A model generated the notes under the pieces. It was given only the letters and a program-made list of their open reading frames with translations, had not been told where the DNA came from and searched no databases. A stretch of DNA of 64,000 nt, from contig NZ_QTPO01000012.1 in assembly GCF_003853645.1 (NCBI RefSeq), forward strand, positions 1 through 64,000, in the 5' to 3' direction. Numbering within the stretch: position 1 is the first letter of the stretch; the number at the start of each line of letters is the position of its first letter. This document shows, in pieces, positions 19,615 to 32,600 of the stretch. The position numbers were made by a program, and so were the translations under genes. Source of the DNA: Burkholderia sp. Bp9143. Lineage in GTDB: Bacteria > Pseudomonadota > Gammaproteobacteria > Burkholderiales > Burkholderiaceae.

Positions 19615-21543
19615 TCAGCCGATCTGCTCGAGTTCTTCCTGCACGGCGAGCCAGTCCGTCTCGACTGTTTCGAGCCGCGTATTGACCTCGCCCAGCTTGC
19701 GGATCGCTTCGGTCAGTTCCGTCTTGCGCGCGGCCTCGTAGCTCGCCGGATCGGCGACGAACGCGTCGAGGCGCGCCTTCTCCGCGTGCAGCGTTTCCAT
19801 TTCCTTTTCGAGCTTCGTGATGCGGTTCTGCAGCGGCTTCTTCAGCTGCGACAGCCGCTGGCGCTCCTCGGCCGCCTGGCGCTTCTGATCCTTGCGGTTG
19901 ACGCCTGGATCTGCTCCCGCCGCCGTGCTGTCGGCCTTCGCGGCCGCGCGCTGCTCGGCCGCATGCTGCAGCAGCCAGTCGCGGTAGTCGTCGAGGTCGC
20001 CGTCGAACGGCTGCAGCCGGTGCTTCGCGACGAGCATGAACTGGTCGGTGGTCGCGCGCAGCAGGTGGCGGTCGTGCGAGACGAGGATCAGCGTGCCTTC
20101 GAACTGCGCGAGCGCCATCGTCAGCGCGTGACGCGTTTCGAGGTCGAGGTGATTGGTCGGTTCGTCGAGCAGCAGCAGGTTCGGCTTCTGCCAGATGATC
20201 AGCGCGAGCGCGAGCCGCGCTTTCTCGCCGCCGGAGAACGGGCCGACCGGGCTCGTCGCCATGTCGCCCGAGAAATTGAAGCCGCCGAGGAAGTCGCGCA
20301 GTTCCTGCTCGCGCGTGTCGGGGGCGAGCCGTGCGAGATGCGCGAGCGGCGAATCGTCTTCGCGCAGCGTTTCGAGCTGGTGCTGCGCGAAATAGCCGAT
20401 CGTCAGCCCCTTGCCGTCGCGCACGTGGCCCGACAGCGGCGCGAGCGTGCCGGCCAGCGTCTTGATCAGCGTCGATTTGCCCTGGCCGTTCGCGCCGAGC
20501 AGGCCGATGCGCTGGCCGTTCTGGATCGACAGCGCCACGCGTTCGACGATGGGGATGTCCGTGCCGTCGTCGGCATGGTAGCCGCAGCGGACATCCTCCA
20601 TCACCATCATCGGGTTCGGCGCGGCGTCGGGCGTGCGGAACTCGAACGTGAACGGCGATGCGATGTGCGCGGGGGCGATCAACTCCATCTTCTCGAGCGC
20701 CTTCATCCGGCTTTGCGCCTGCTTGGCCTTGGTCGCCTTGGCCTTGAAGCGGTCGACGAAGCTCTGCAGGTGCTCGATCGTCTTCTGCTGCTTTTCGTAT
20801 GCGCTTTGCTGCAGCGCCAGTTGCTGCGCACGCAGCACTTCGAACTGCGAGTAATTGCCGCCGTAGCGCTTCACCTGGCGATTCTCGAGATGCAGCGTGA
20901 CGTTGCAGATCGAGTCGAGGAATTCGCGGTCGTGCGAGATCACGACGAGCGTGCCGGCGTAGCGGTGCAGCCAGTCTTCGAGCCAGACGATCGCGTCGAG
21001 GTCGAGGTGGTTGGTCGGTTCGTCGAGCAGCAGCAGGTCGGAGCGACACATCAGCGCCTGCGCGAGGTTCAGCCGCATGCGCCAGCCGCCGGAGAAGCTG
21101 GCGACCGATTCGCGCGTCTGCGCGAGCGTGAAGCCGAGGCCGAGCAGCAGCGCTTCGGCGCGCGCCGGTGCGGTGTAGCCGTCGGCGTCGGCGAAGGCCG
21201 CATGTGCGTCGGCTTCGGCCGCGCCGTCGTGCGCGGCCGAGGCGGCGGCGATGCGTGCCTCGATCTCGCGCAGCGCGGTGTCGCCGTCGAGCGTGTAGTC
21301 GAGCGCCGAGCGGTCGACGGCGGGCGTTTCCTGCGACACATGGGCGATCCGCCACGACGGCGGCATCGCGAAATCGCCGCCATCGGAATGCAGCTCGCCG
21401 CGCAGGACCGAGAACAGCGTCGATTTGCCGGCGCCGTTCGCGCCGATCAGGCCGGCTTTCTCGCCGGGATTGAGCACGAACGAGGTCGACTCGAACAGCG
21501 GCTTGGTGCCGCGCGCAAGGCTGAACTGATTGAAACGGATCAC
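19615..21543 (-). CDS. yheS: ABC-F family ATPase, YheS type
   Basis: 642 residues, two ABC domains and no membrane segment. Domain 1: Walker A GANGAGKST (about 35-43), signature FSGGWRMRLNLAQAL (about 155-169) and LLLLDEPTNHLDLD. Domain 2: Walker A GANGQGKST (about 345-353), signature FSGGEKARLALALIIW and LLLLDEPTNHLDLE. The inter-domain P-site linker carries the KATKAKQAQSRMKALEKMEL text typical of YheS. The C-terminal 100 residues are a charged coiled coil. ABC-F proteins act on the ribosome at the E site to resolve stalled states. The start is divergent from the glutathione peroxidase gene. Confidence 0.93.
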   Translation of the reverse strand: MIRFNQFSLARGTKPLFESTSFVLNPGEKAGLIGANGAGKSTLFSVLRGELHSDGGDFAMPPSWRIAHVSQETPAVDRSALDYTLDGDTALREIEARIAAASAAHDGAAEADAHAAFADADGYTAPARAEALLLGLGFTLAQTRESVASFSGGWRMRLNLAQALMCRSDLLLLDEPTNHLDLDAIVWLEDWLHRYAGTLVVISHDREFLDSICNVTLHLENRQVKRYGGNYSQFEVLRAQQLALQQSAYEKQQKTIEHLQSFVDRFKAKATKAKQAQSRMKALEKMELIAPAHIASPFTFEFRTPDAAPNPMMVMEDVRCGYHADDGTDIPIVERVALSIQNGQRIGLLGANGQGKSTLIKTLAGTLAPLSGHVRDGKGLTIGYFAQHQLETLREDDSPLAHLARLAPDTREQELRDFLGGFNFSGDMATSPVGPFSGGEKARLALALIIWQKPNLLLLDEPTNHLDLETRHALTMALAQFEGTLILVSHDRHLLRATTDQFMLVAKHRLQPFDGDLDDYRDWLLQHAAEQRAAAKADSTAAGADPGVNRKDQKRQAAEERQRLSQLKKPLQNRITKLEKEMETLHAEKARLDAFVADPASYEAARKTELTEAIRKLGEVNTRLETVETDWLAVQEELEQIG

Positions 21544-21679
21544 GGCGGGAATGACTGACCAAAACCGCTATTCTAGACTGCGTGCGCGTTGCTCCGGATA
21601 TCGGCCGAACGGCCGGTGCCGCAATGGCGTAATTTCGCCTAGACTCCACGTCGATCCGGTTTCGTAAAAGGAGTGCCCG

Positions 21680-22159
21680 ATGTCCACCCTGTATTCGTTC
21701 AGCGCAGAGACGCTCGCCGGTGAGCCGGCGTCGCTCGATGCGTACCGCGGCAAGGTGCTGCTGATCGTCAATACCGCGAGCGAGTGCGGTTTCACGCCGC
21801 AGTATGGGGGTCTGCAGAAACTGTACGACCAGTACGCGGCGCGCGGTTTCTTCGTGCTCGGCTTCCCGTGCAACCAGTTCGGCAAGCAGGAGCCGGGCGA
21901 CGCCACGCAGATCGGCGCGTTCTGCGAGCGCAACTACGGCGTCACGTTCCCGATGTTCGCGAAGATCGACGTGAAGGGCGACCATGCGCATCCGCTGTAC
22001 CGCTACCTGACCGACGAGGCGCCCGGCATCCTCGGCCTCAAGGCGATCAAGTGGAATTTCACGAAATTCCTGGTCGACCGCGACGGGCGGATCGTCAAGC
22101 GCTACGCGCCGTCAACGAAGCCCGAGGAAATCGCCGCGGATATCGACAGGCTGCTGTAA
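21680..22159 (+). CDS. Glutathione peroxidase (thiol peroxidase type)
   Basis: 159 residues. Reduces hydroperoxides with thioredoxin or glutathione. The peroxidatic Cys36 is in [12 protein letters not shown] (31-42), with the partner Gln and Trp in [12 protein letters not shown] (about 68-79) and [10 protein letters not shown] (about 125-134). It has Cys, not selenocysteine. AAGGAG lies about 8 bp before the ATG. A second Cys in FPCNQ and one in the following helix (GAFCERNYG) could be the resolving cysteine, as in thioredoxin-dependent members. It resembles BtuE-type enzymes. Confidence 0.93.
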   Translation: MSTLYSFSAETLAGEPASLDAYRGKVLLIVNTASECGFTPQYGGLQKLYDQYAARGFFVLGFPCNQFGKQEPGDATQIGAFCERNYGVTFPMFAKIDVKGDHAHPLYRYLTDEAPGILGLKAIKWNFTKFLVDRDGRIVKRYAPSTKPEEIAADIDRLL

Positions 22160-22263
22160 CCGCGTCAAGCGGCGAGCGGGCGTTCCGGACCGAACCAGCC
22201 GAGACCGCGGCGCCGGGCGGAACGGTGCGGAAACTTGCACCGCCGTACGGGCGCGCGCGGCCG

Positions 22264-23703
22264 CTACAGGATCGGCGCGAACAGGCGCGCGACGTGCATC
22301 GCGATGCGCCGCCACGCGGGCGAGTGCCGATACTCGTTCGCATCGACCTCGTAGGCCTGCGCGAAATCGGCGTCGAGCATGGTCTCGACCTCGTCGGCGA
22401 ACGCACGATCGACGGTCAGCACCATGATTTCGAAGTTGAGCCGGAACGAGCGGTTGTCGAGATTCGCGCTGCCGATCGCGGCCGCCACGCGATCGATCAG
22501 CACGACCTTCTGGTGCAGGAAGCCGGGCCGGTAGCGGAACACCTTGACGCCCGCGTCGACGAGATCGCGCGCATAGAGCCTGGATGCCTCGAACACGACG
22601 TAGTGGTCGCGCCGGCTCGGGATCAGGATGCGCACGTCGACGCCGCGCATCACCGCGAGCTTCAGCGCGGCGATCACCGCTTCGTCGGGCACGAGATACG
22701 GCGTCGTGATCCAGACTCGTTCGTGCGCGGCGTTGATCGCCTCGACGAAGAACAGCGAGCCGGTTTCCTGTTTGTCGGCCGGCCCCATCGGCACGGCGAG
22801 GCAATGCATCGCGTCGTCGGGCAGTGCCTCCGGCGGCGCGGCGAGCGGCGGCAGCGTCTGCGTGGCCCAGTGCCAGTCTTCGGCGAACACATACTGAATG
22901 CTGGCCACTACCGGGCCACGGATCTCGATATGGGTGTCGCGCCACGGCGACAGGCGCCGGTTCGCGCCGAGATATTCGACGCCGACGTTGTGTCCGCCGA
23001 CGAACGCGCGATTGCCGTCGACGACGACGATCTTGCGATGATTGCGGAAGTTGAGCTGGAAGCGGTTGACGAACTTGCGGTGGGTCGCGAACGGATGGAC
23101 CTCGACGCCGCCGCGGCGCAGCGTGTCGACGTAGCCGCGCGGCAGGTCGAAGCTGCCGATGCTGTCGTACAGCAGGTAGCAGCGCACGCCGGCCGCCGCG
23201 CGAGCGAGCAGCGCGTCGCGCAGCATCTGGCCGAGCGCGTCGTCGCGCACGATGAAGAACTGGACGACCACGAAATCGCGCGCGGCGTCGATCGCCGACA
23301 GGATCGCCGAGAAGGTCGCGTCGCCGTTGACGAGCGTGCGCACCGCATTGCCGCCGACGAACGGCATCCCGCCGAGCCGCGTGAGCGCGAGCACGGCGGT
23401 CCGGCCGATCGCATCGGCTGCCGGCCCGTCGGTTGCGTCCGCCTCGAGCCACGGCGCGCGCGGCGTGTGCGTGCGCAGCGCTTCCATCTCGTGGCGCCGC
23501 GCGTCGACGTAGCCGGAGAACTTGCTGCGGCCGAGGAACAGGTAGGGGATGAGCGTCAGGTACGGCATCGCGGCGAGCGACACGGCCCATGCGATCGCGC
23601 CTTGCGACGTGCGCGTGTTCATGATCGCGTGACACGCCGCGATGATCCCGAGCACATGGATGGCCAGGATCAGGGTGCCGAGATGTAGCCAGTCGAGGGT
23701 CAT
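22264..23703 (-). CDS. clsA: Cardiolipin synthase (phospholipase D superfamily)
   Basis: 479 residues. Two N-terminal membrane segments (about 5-25 and 33-55) precede two PLD domains. HKD motif 1 is HRKIVVVDGNRAFVGG (about 221-236) and motif 2 HQKVVLIDRVAAAIGSANLD (about 397-416). The enzyme joins two phosphatidylglycerols into cardiolipin plus glycerol in the inner membrane. Length and layout fit ClsA rather than the shorter ClsB. It is minus strand, convergent with the peroxidase gene, and stands alone. Confidence 0.93.
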   Translation of the reverse strand: MTLDWLHLGTLILAIHVLGIIAACHAIMNTRTSQGAIAWAVSLAAMPYLTLIPYLFLGRSKFSGYVDARRHEMEALRTHTPRAPWLEADATDGPAADAIGRTAVLALTRLGGMPFVGGNAVRTLVNGDATFSAILSAIDAARDFVVVQFFIVRDDALGQMLRDALLARAAAGVRCYLLYDSIGSFDLPRGYVDTLRRGGVEVHPFATHRKFVNRFQLNFRNHRKIVVVDGNRAFVGGHNVGVEYLGANRRLSPWRDTHIEIRGPVVASIQYVFAEDWHWATQTLPPLAAPPEALPDDAMHCLAVPMGPADKQETGSLFFVEAINAAHERVWITTPYLVPDEAVIAALKLAVMRGVDVRILIPSRRDHYVVFEASRLYARDLVDAGVKVFRYRPGFLHQKVVLIDRVAAAIGSANLDNRSFRLNFEIMVLTVDRAFADEVETMLDADFAQAYEVDANEYRHSPAWRRIAMHVARLFAPIL

Positions 23704-23817
23704 GGGCGCGTGACGGACTCCTGAAGTCGTGCGGCGCGACGGCCGCTTACGCGCATCTTACCCAACCGTGCGGGACAGCGGTGTGCCGTACCGCACGGGT
23801 TCGGTCGCGGTGCGCCG

Positions 23818-24726
23818 TCAGGCCTTGCGCGGCAGGTCCGACGCCTGGATCAGGAACACGGCGTCGTCGCCCGCGCTGGTGGGCAGCCACGTAAGCTCGA
23901 GGCCGCCGAACGCGGCTTCGACGTGCTCGCGCTCGTTGCCGATCTCGACGACGAGCACGCCGTCGTCGTGCAGCCACTTGTGCGCGCCCGCGATGATGCG
24001 CCGCACGATGTCCATCCCGTCGTCGCCGCCCGCGAGCGCCATTTCCGGCTCGTGCCGGTACTCGGGCGGGAGGGCCGCCATCGACGTTGCGTTCACGTAC
24101 GGCGGGTTTGTCAGGATGACGTCGTAGCGCGTGTCGGGCTCGGCGCGGAACGCGGGCAGCGGCGCGTAGAGGTCGCCGCGATGCAGCGTGATGCGATCGT
24201 CGAGACCGTAGTCGCGCACGTTGATCTCGGCGACTTCGAGTGCCTTCTCGGACAGGTCGACGGCGTCGATCTCGGCATTCGGGAACGCGCTGGCCGCGAG
24301 GATCGCGAGGCAGCCGGAGCCGGTGCACAGCTCGAGCACCGCGCCGACCTGCTCGGGGTCGGCGACATACGGCTGCAGCCCGTCGTCGAGCAGTTCGCCG
24401 ATGAACGAGCGCGGCACGATCACGCGCTCGTCGACGTAGAAGCGGTGGCCGTGCATCCACGCTTCATGCGTGAGATACGCGGCCGGCACGCGGTCCGTCG
24501 CGCGTCGTTCGATCACCGCGAGCACGGCCGCGATTTCGTCGGGCAGCAGGCGGGCATCGAGGAACGGCTCGAGCGTGTCGAGCGGCAGGTCGAGCGTGTG
24601 CAGCACGAGGTAGGCGGCTTCGTCGTACGCGTTGTCCGAGCCGTGACCGAACGCAAGCCTCGCCTTCGAGAAGCGCGTGACCGCATAGCGCAGCAGGTCG
24701 CGAACAGTTGCAAAAGGTGTCGTCAT
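23818..24726 (-). CDS. prmB: Ribosomal protein L3 N5-glutamine methyltransferase
   Basis: 302 residues. SAM-dependent enzyme that methylates a glutamine of ribosomal protein L3. The SAM loop is ELCTGSGCL (132-140), the acidic end of strand 2 is DAVDLSEKAL, and the catalytic NPPY motif is at 207-210. The N-terminal helical domain (1-90) is typical of the HemK/PrmB family; PrmB rather than PrmC is inferred from the N-terminal text and length. It is the last gene of the dap operon, 11 bp after dapE, and has no obvious functional tie to lysine synthesis. Confidence 0.92.
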   Translation of the reverse strand: MTTPFATVRDLLRYAVTRFSKARLAFGHGSDNAYDEAAYLVLHTLDLPLDTLEPFLDARLLPDEIAAVLAVIERRATDRVPAAYLTHEAWMHGHRFYVDERVIVPRSFIGELLDDGLQPYVADPEQVGAVLELCTGSGCLAILAASAFPNAEIDAVDLSEKALEVAEINVRDYGLDDRITLHRGDLYAPLPAFRAEPDTRYDVILTNPPYVNATSMAALPPEYRHEPEMALAGGDDGMDIVRRIIAGAHKWLHDDGVLVVEIGNEREHVEAAFGGLELTWLPTSAGDDAVFLIQASDLPRKA

Positions 24727-24737
24727 GCGAGGCTCCG

Positions 24738-25967
<1,230 letters not shown>

Positions 25968-26335
25968 CTAGGCGGCAAACAGCGCCGCGTACTGATCGGC
26001 CACGAAGCCGAGCGATTTCACGCGGCCGTTGACGACGAGCACGGGGCGCTTGATGACCGACGGCTTGTGGATCATCAGCGCGACCGCGCCGGACTTCGTT
26101 TCCGCGGCCGCCTTCATGGCGTCGTCCAGGCCGCGCCACGTCGTGCCGCGCTTGTTCACGAGCGCGTCGAGCGACACGTCCTTCAGCCAGTCCTCGACGA
26201 GCGGTGCGCTGACGCCGAGCTTCTTGAAGTCGTGGAACTCGAACTCGACGCCGTGATCGTCGAGCCACACGCGGGCCTTCTTCACGGTGTCGCAGTTCGG
26301 AATGCCGTAGACGACCACGGTGTGCGGCTTGGCCA

Positions 26336-26336
<1 letters not shown>
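25968..26336 (-). CDS. ArsC/Spx-family protein, YffB-like
   Basis: 122 residues of the arsenate-reductase-like thioredoxin fold. VYGIPNCDTVKKARVWLDD (9-27) has the single Cys15 of the YffB subgroup, and the body (FHDFKKLG, NKRGTTWRGL, KPSVIKRPVLV) follows the ArsC pattern. There is no evidence that it reduces arsenate; the family role is unclear, with glutathione-dependent reductase activity proposed. Its ATG overlaps the dapD stop by one base (TGATG). Placement between dapD and dapE is a conserved but unexplained habit of these operons. Confidence 0.9.
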
Positions 26337-27163
<827 letters not shown>

Positions 27164-27208
27164 GTTCGTTTTCGCAGGAGATGAATGGAATTGATCGGGA
27201 TGGACGTC

Positions 27209-28441
27209 TTACCGCGCGAGAGCCCGGCAGAAATCGACGATGCGTTGCGCGCCCTCGACGCATTCGGGGGTGCCCGCGACGAGCGCGATCCGGATGAAAT
27301 CGCGGCCCGGATTCGTACCGTGCGCATCGCGCGCCAGGTACGAGCCGGGCAGAACCGTCACATTATAGTCGGCGTACAGGCGGCGGGCGAACTCGGTGTC
27401 CGACAGGCCGGTGCGCGCGACGTTGGCCCACAGGTAGAACGCGGCATCGGGCAGCTTCACGTCGATCACGTCGGCCAGCATCGGCGTGACGGTATTGAAT
27501 TTCTGCAGGTACAGCGCGCGGTTCTCGCGCACGTGCGCCTCGTCGTTCCACGCGGCAATGCTCGCGTGCTGCCAGACCGGCGACAGCGCGGCGCCGTGGT
27601 AAGTGCGATACAGCAGGAATTTCTTCAGCAGCGCGGCGTCGCCGGCGACGAAGCCCGAGCGCATGCCCGGCACGTTCGAGCGCTTCGACAGGCTCGACAG
27701 CATCACGAGCCGCTCGAAGCCGCGGCCGAGGCGGTGCGCGGCCTCGAGGCCGCCGAGCGGCGGTGCCGCTTCGTCGAAATAGATTTCCGAATAGCACTCG
27801 TCGGACGCGATCACGAAACCGTGGCGGTCGGACAGCGCGAACAGTTCGCGCCAGTCGTCGAGCGTCAGCACGGCGCCCGTCGGGTTGCCCGGCGAACATA
27901 CGTACAGCAGCTGGGTGCGCGCCCAGACTTCATCGGGCACGGCCGCGTAGTCGCACGCGAAGTTGCGCGCCGGGTCGCTGTTCGCGAAATAGGGTTCGGC
28001 ACCGGCCAGAAGCGCCGCGCCTTCGTAAATTTGATAGAAAGGATTCGGACAGAGTACGATCGCCTTCTTGCCGTCCGCGGTCGGGCGCGCGTCGATCACC
28101 GTCTGCGCGAGCGAGAACAGCGCCTCGCGCGATCCCGACACGGGCAGCACCTGCGTGGCCGGGTCGATCGCCGGCAGCCCGTAGCGGCGTTCGAGCCAAT
28201 GTGCGATCGACGTGCGCAGCGCGTCCGAGCCGGCCGTGGCCGGGTACGACGCGAGGCCGTCGAGCGAAGCCACCACGGCGTCGCGGATCAGTGCCGGGGT
28301 CGGGTGCTTGGGCTCGCCGATGCCGAAGCTGATCGGTTTCAGGCCGGCGGAAGGCGTCACGTCCTTGAACAGGGCGCGCAGCTTTTCGAAGGGATAGGGC
28401 TGGAGCGAGTCGAGTCGAGGGTTCACGGGCGAAGCGGCCAT
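27209..28441 (-). CDS. dapC: N-succinyldiaminopimelate aminotransferase
   Basis: 410 residues, class I PLP aminotransferase. The PLP Lys253 is in LSSLSKRSNVPGMRSG (249-264), the cofactor-contact block is SPGNPTGAVL (183-192), and the Asp-Tyr contact is in ASDECYSEIYFD (212-223). The first gene of dapC-dapD-(ArsC-like)-dapE-prmB, which supports the DapC assignment over a general aspartate aminotransferase. Divergent from the EamA transporter gene with 159 bp between. Confidence 0.94.
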   Translation of the reverse strand: MAASPVNPRLDSLQPYPFEKLRALFKDVTPSAGLKPISFGIGEPKHPTPALIRDAVVASLDGLASYPATAGSDALRTSIAHWLERRYGLPAIDPATQVLPVSGSREALFSLAQTVIDARPTADGKKAIVLCPNPFYQIYEGAALLAGAEPYFANSDPARNFACDYAAVPDEVWARTQLLYVCSPGNPTGAVLTLDDWRELFALSDRHGFVIASDECYSEIYFDEAAPPLGGLEAAHRLGRGFERLVMLSSLSKRSNVPGMRSGFVAGDAALLKKFLLYRTYHGAALSPVWQHASIAAWNDEAHVRENRALYLQKFNTVTPMLADVIDVKLPDAAFYLWANVARTGLSDTEFARRLYADYNVTVLPGSYLARDAHGTNPGRDFIRIALVAGTPECVEGAQRIVDFCRALAR

Positions 28442-28600
28442 CGCGGCCGGTTGGGGCGAAAGGGGCGGCGCAGATGCCGCACGGCTGCGAACGGGCGCCG
28501 ACGGCGCGCGGGTCGCAGCGGACGATTATAGCGTGACGCAATGCGGTCACGGCCCGCCGGAACGGCGGCCGGGCCGGTCGAATAAAGGGTATCGAACCAA

Positions 28601-29542
28601 ATGAACAACGCGGTACGCGGTAGCCTGCCGACGCTGGCCATCCTGATCGGCGCGTCGGTATGGGGCCTGATCTGGTATCCGCTGCGGATCCTCGCGTCGC
28701 TCGGCCTCACCGGCACGCTGGCGAGCGCGCTGACGAGCGCGGTCGCATTCCTGTTCGTGGTCGTCGTGCGCCACCGCACGATTGCGACGCTGCGCTGGCA
28801 CTGGGTGCTGCCGGGCATCGCGATCACGGCCGGCGTGACGAACCTCGGCTTCGTGTGGGGCACGATCCACGGAGAAGTGCTGCGCGTGATGCTTCTGTTC
28901 TACCTGACTCCCGCATGGACCGCGATCTACGCGCATTTCCTGCTGCGCGAGCGGCTGACCTGGGCCGGCGCGGGGCTCGCGGCGTTGTCGATCGGCGGCG
29001 CGATGCTGATGCTGTGGTCGCCGAGGCTCGGCATGCCGCTGCCGGCCAACCCGGCCGAATGGGCGGGGCTCGCGGCCGGCCTGAGTTTTGCGATGAGCAA
29101 CGTGCTCGTGATCAAGGCAAGCCGCGAGCTGCCGGAAATGCGCGCCGAGATGCGCACGGCGACGCTGTTCGGCGGCGCGGCGGCGTTCGGCGTGATCGCG
29201 TCGCTGTTCGAAGGGTTGCCGGTCGCGCCGGCGGGCGGCCAGCTTGGCATGGCCGCACTGATCATCGTCGTGATCGGCGTGACGATGGCCGCGAACAACC
29301 TGCTCGTGCAATACGGGCTCGCGCGCGTGCCGGCAAACCGCGCGTCGATCATCATGCTGTTCGAGATCGTGATCACCGCGCTGTCCGCGTGGGTGTTCGC
29401 GAACGAACTGCCGAGCGCGCGCGAGTGGGCGGGCGGCGCGTGCATCGTGCTAGCGACGCTGCTGTCGAGCCGGGTCCATCGTGCCGCGCCGGTATCGGGC
29501 AAACCCGGCGACGGGCGGGACGGTGCGCGCGCGATGGTATGA
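28601..29542 (+). CDS. EamA/DMT-family membrane transporter
   Basis: 313 residues, ten hydrophobic segments arranged as two repeated EamA halves (about 8-140 and 150-300). Drug/metabolite-transporter proteins export amino acids, nucleosides or other small molecules; the substrate cannot be read from sequence. The second half ends with the typical ANRASIIMLFEIVITALSAW region (about 246-265). The C-terminal 20 residues are Gly/Arg-rich and cytoplasmic. Divergent from dapC and 141 bp upstream of smc, with no evidence that it belongs to either unit. Confidence 0.9.
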   Translation: MNNAVRGSLPTLAILIGASVWGLIWYPLRILASLGLTGTLASALTSAVAFLFVVVVRHRTIATLRWHWVLPGIAITAGVTNLGFVWGTIHGEVLRVMLLFYLTPAWTAIYAHFLLRERLTWAGAGLAALSIGGAMLMLWSPRLGMPLPANPAEWAGLAAGLSFAMSNVLVIKASRELPEMRAEMRTATLFGGAAAFGVIASLFEGLPVAPAGGQLGMAALIIVVIGVTMAANNLLVQYGLARVPANRASIIMLFEIVITALSAWVFANELPSAREWAGGACIVLATLLSSRVHRAAPVSGKPGDGRDGARAMV

Positions 29543-29683
29543 TGGAAGCCGTTTGCGGGGCCCAACGCATGAGATGCGCGCGGCCCCGCTTTTGAATTCC
29601 GGGGCACATCGCGCACACGGGCCGTCCGGCCCCGCGCGTCGCGGCCCCGTCCGTTTCACACCTTCTTCACATCCGATACCGCC

Positions 29684-32600
29684 GTGCGTCTGAGCTCGAT
29701 CAAACTCGCTGGCTTCAAATCCTTTGTCGATCCCACGCATTTCCAGGTTCCGGGCCAGCTTGTCGGCGTGGTGGGCCCGAACGGGTGCGGCAAGTCCAAC
29801 ATCATCGATGCCGTGCGCTGGGTGCTCGGCGAGTCGCGCGCGTCCGAGTTGCGCGGCGAATCGATGCAGGACGTGATCTTCAACGGCTCGACCGCCCGCA
29901 AGCCCGGCAGCCGGGCAAGCGTGGAACTGATCTTCGACAACTCCGACGGCCGCGCGGCCGGGCAGTGGGGCCAGTACGGCGAGATCGCCGTGAAGCGCGT
30001 GCTGACGCGCGACGGCACGTCGAGCTACTACATCAACAACCTGCCGGCGCGCCGCCGCGATATCCAGGACATCTTCCTCGGCACGGGCCTCGGCCCGCGC
30101 GCATACGCGATCATCGGGCAGGGCATGATCGCCCGGATCATCGAGGCGAAGCCGGAAGAGTTGCGCGTGTTCCTTGAGGAAGCCGCGGGCGTGTCGAAGT
30201 ACAAGGAACGCCGCCGCGAGACCGAGAACCGTCTGCACGACACGCGCGAGAACCTGACGCGCGTCGAGGACATCGTCCGCGAGCTCGGCGCGAACCTAGA
30301 GAAGCTCGAGGCGCAGGCCGTCGTCGCGACCAAGTACAAGGAACTCGTCGCCGACGGCGAGGAGAAGCAGCGCCTGTTGTGGCTGCTGCGCAAGAACGAG
30401 GCCGCGGGCGAGCAGCAGAAGCAGCAGCGCGCGATCGAACAGGCGCAGATCGACCTCGAGGCGCAAACAGCGAAATTGCGCGAGGTCGAGGCGCAGCTCG
30501 AGACGCTGCGGGTCGCGCATTACTCGGCGAGCGACGCGATGCAGGGCGCGCAGGGCGCGCTCTACGAGGCGAACGCCGAAGTGAGCCGCCTCGAGGCCGA
30601 GATCAAGTTCATCGTCGAATCGCGTAACCGCGTGCAGGCGCAGATCGCCGCGCTGAACGCGCAGCGCGAGCAGTGGCGCGCGCAGGCCGAGAAGGCGCAG
30701 GACGAGCTCGAGGAAGCCGAGGAAGCGCGTGCGATGGCCGACGAGAAGGCCGCGCTCGCGGAAGACAACGCAGCCGCGAAACACGACGCGCTGCCGGCGC
30801 TCGAAGCGAAATGGCGCGATGCGCAGGCGCAGCTCAACGACGAGCGCGCGCGGATCGCGCAGACCGAACAATCGCTGAAGCTCGAGGCAGCGCACCAGCG
30901 CAATGCCGACCAGCAGCTCCAGCAGCTTCAGCAGCGTCATGAGCGCCTGAAGTCCGAGGCGGGCGGGCTCGACGCACCGGACGAAGCGCAGCTCGAAGAG
31001 TTGCGCATGCAGCTCGCCGAGCAGGAAGAGATTCTCGCCGAGGCGCAGGCGCGTCTCGCCGATGCTCAGGAAGCGCTGCCGCGCCTCGACGGCGAACGCC
31101 GCGCGGCTCAAGAGCGTGTGCAGGCCGAAAGCGCGCAGATCCACCAGCTCGAGGCGCGGCTCGCCGCGCTCAAGCAGCTGCAGGAGAACGTGCAGACCCA
31201 AGGCAAGATCCAGCCGTGGCTGGACAAGCACGAGCTCGGCGCGCTGCCGCGTCTCTGGAAGAAGCTGCACGTCGAGGCCGGCTGGGAAGCGGCGCTCGAG
31301 GCCGTGCTGCGCGAGCGCCTGGCGGCGCTCGAAGTGTCGAATCTCGACTGGGTGAAGGCGTTCGCGACCGATGCACCGCCCGCGAAGCTCGCGTTCTACG
31401 CGCCGCCCGCGGCTGGTGAGCCGCCGGCCGCCGCGGCCGGGCTGCGCCCGGTGCTGTCACTCGTGCGCATCGACGATGCGGGCATCCGTGCGGTGCTGAA
31501 CGACTGGCTCGGCAACGTGTACGTCGCCGACGACGTCGCGCAGGCGCTCGCGACGCGCGCGCAACTGCCGGCGGGCGGCGCGTTCGTCGTCAAGGCCGGC
31601 CACATCGTCACGCGTGTCGGCGTGCAGCTGTACGCGGCCGATTCGGAGCAGGCGGGGATGCTGGCCCGCCAGCAGGAAATCGAGAATCTGACGCGTCAGG
31701 TGCGCGCGCAGGCGCTGCTCGCCGACGAGGCCCGCACGGCCGCAGTGCGGGCGGAAGCCGCGCACACGCAGGCCGCGCAGGCGCTCGGCGACGTGCGCGC
31801 GCAGGCCGAACGCGCGACGCAGCGCGTGCACGCGCTGCAGATGGACGTGCTGAAGCTCGCGCAGGCGCATGAACGCTACACGCAGCGCAGCACGCAGATC
31901 CGCGAGGAACTCGAGGAGATCGGCGCGCAGATCGATGAGCAGCGCGCACTGCGCGCGGAATCGGAAGCGAACTTCGAGCGTTTCGACGGCGAACTCGCGG
32001 AACTGCAGGCGCGCTTCGAGGACAACCAGCTTGCGTTCGAGGCGCTCGACGAATCGCTGACGCAGGCGCGCCAGGAAGCGCGCGACCTCGAGCGCGGCGC
32101 GAACGACGCGCGCTTCGCCGCGCGCAATGCGGTCACGCGGATCGACGAGCTCAAGCGCAGCATCCAGGTCGCGCACGAGCAGAGCGAGCGCGTTGCCGCA
32201 TCGCTGGAAGACGCGCGCGCCGAACTCGAAACGATCAACGAGCAGACCGCGCACACTGGCTTGCAGGACGCGCTCGAAATTCGCGCGGTGAAGGAAGAAG
32301 CGCTGCAGGCCGCGCGGATCGAGCTCGACGACCTGACCGCGAAGCTGCGGGCGTCGGACGAGCAGCGTCTCGTCGCCGAGCGCTCGCTGCAACCGCTGCG
32401 CGACCGCATTACCGAGCTGCAGCTAAAGGAGCAGGCTGCACGCCTGGCCGTCGAGCAGTTCGCCGAGCAGCTCATGGCGGCCGAGGTCGACGAGGCAGCG
32501 CTGCGCGAGAAGCTGACGCCGGATCTGAAACCGTCGTATCTGCAGGGCGAAGTCACGCGCCTGAACAACGCGATCAACGCGCTGGGCCCGGTCAACATGG

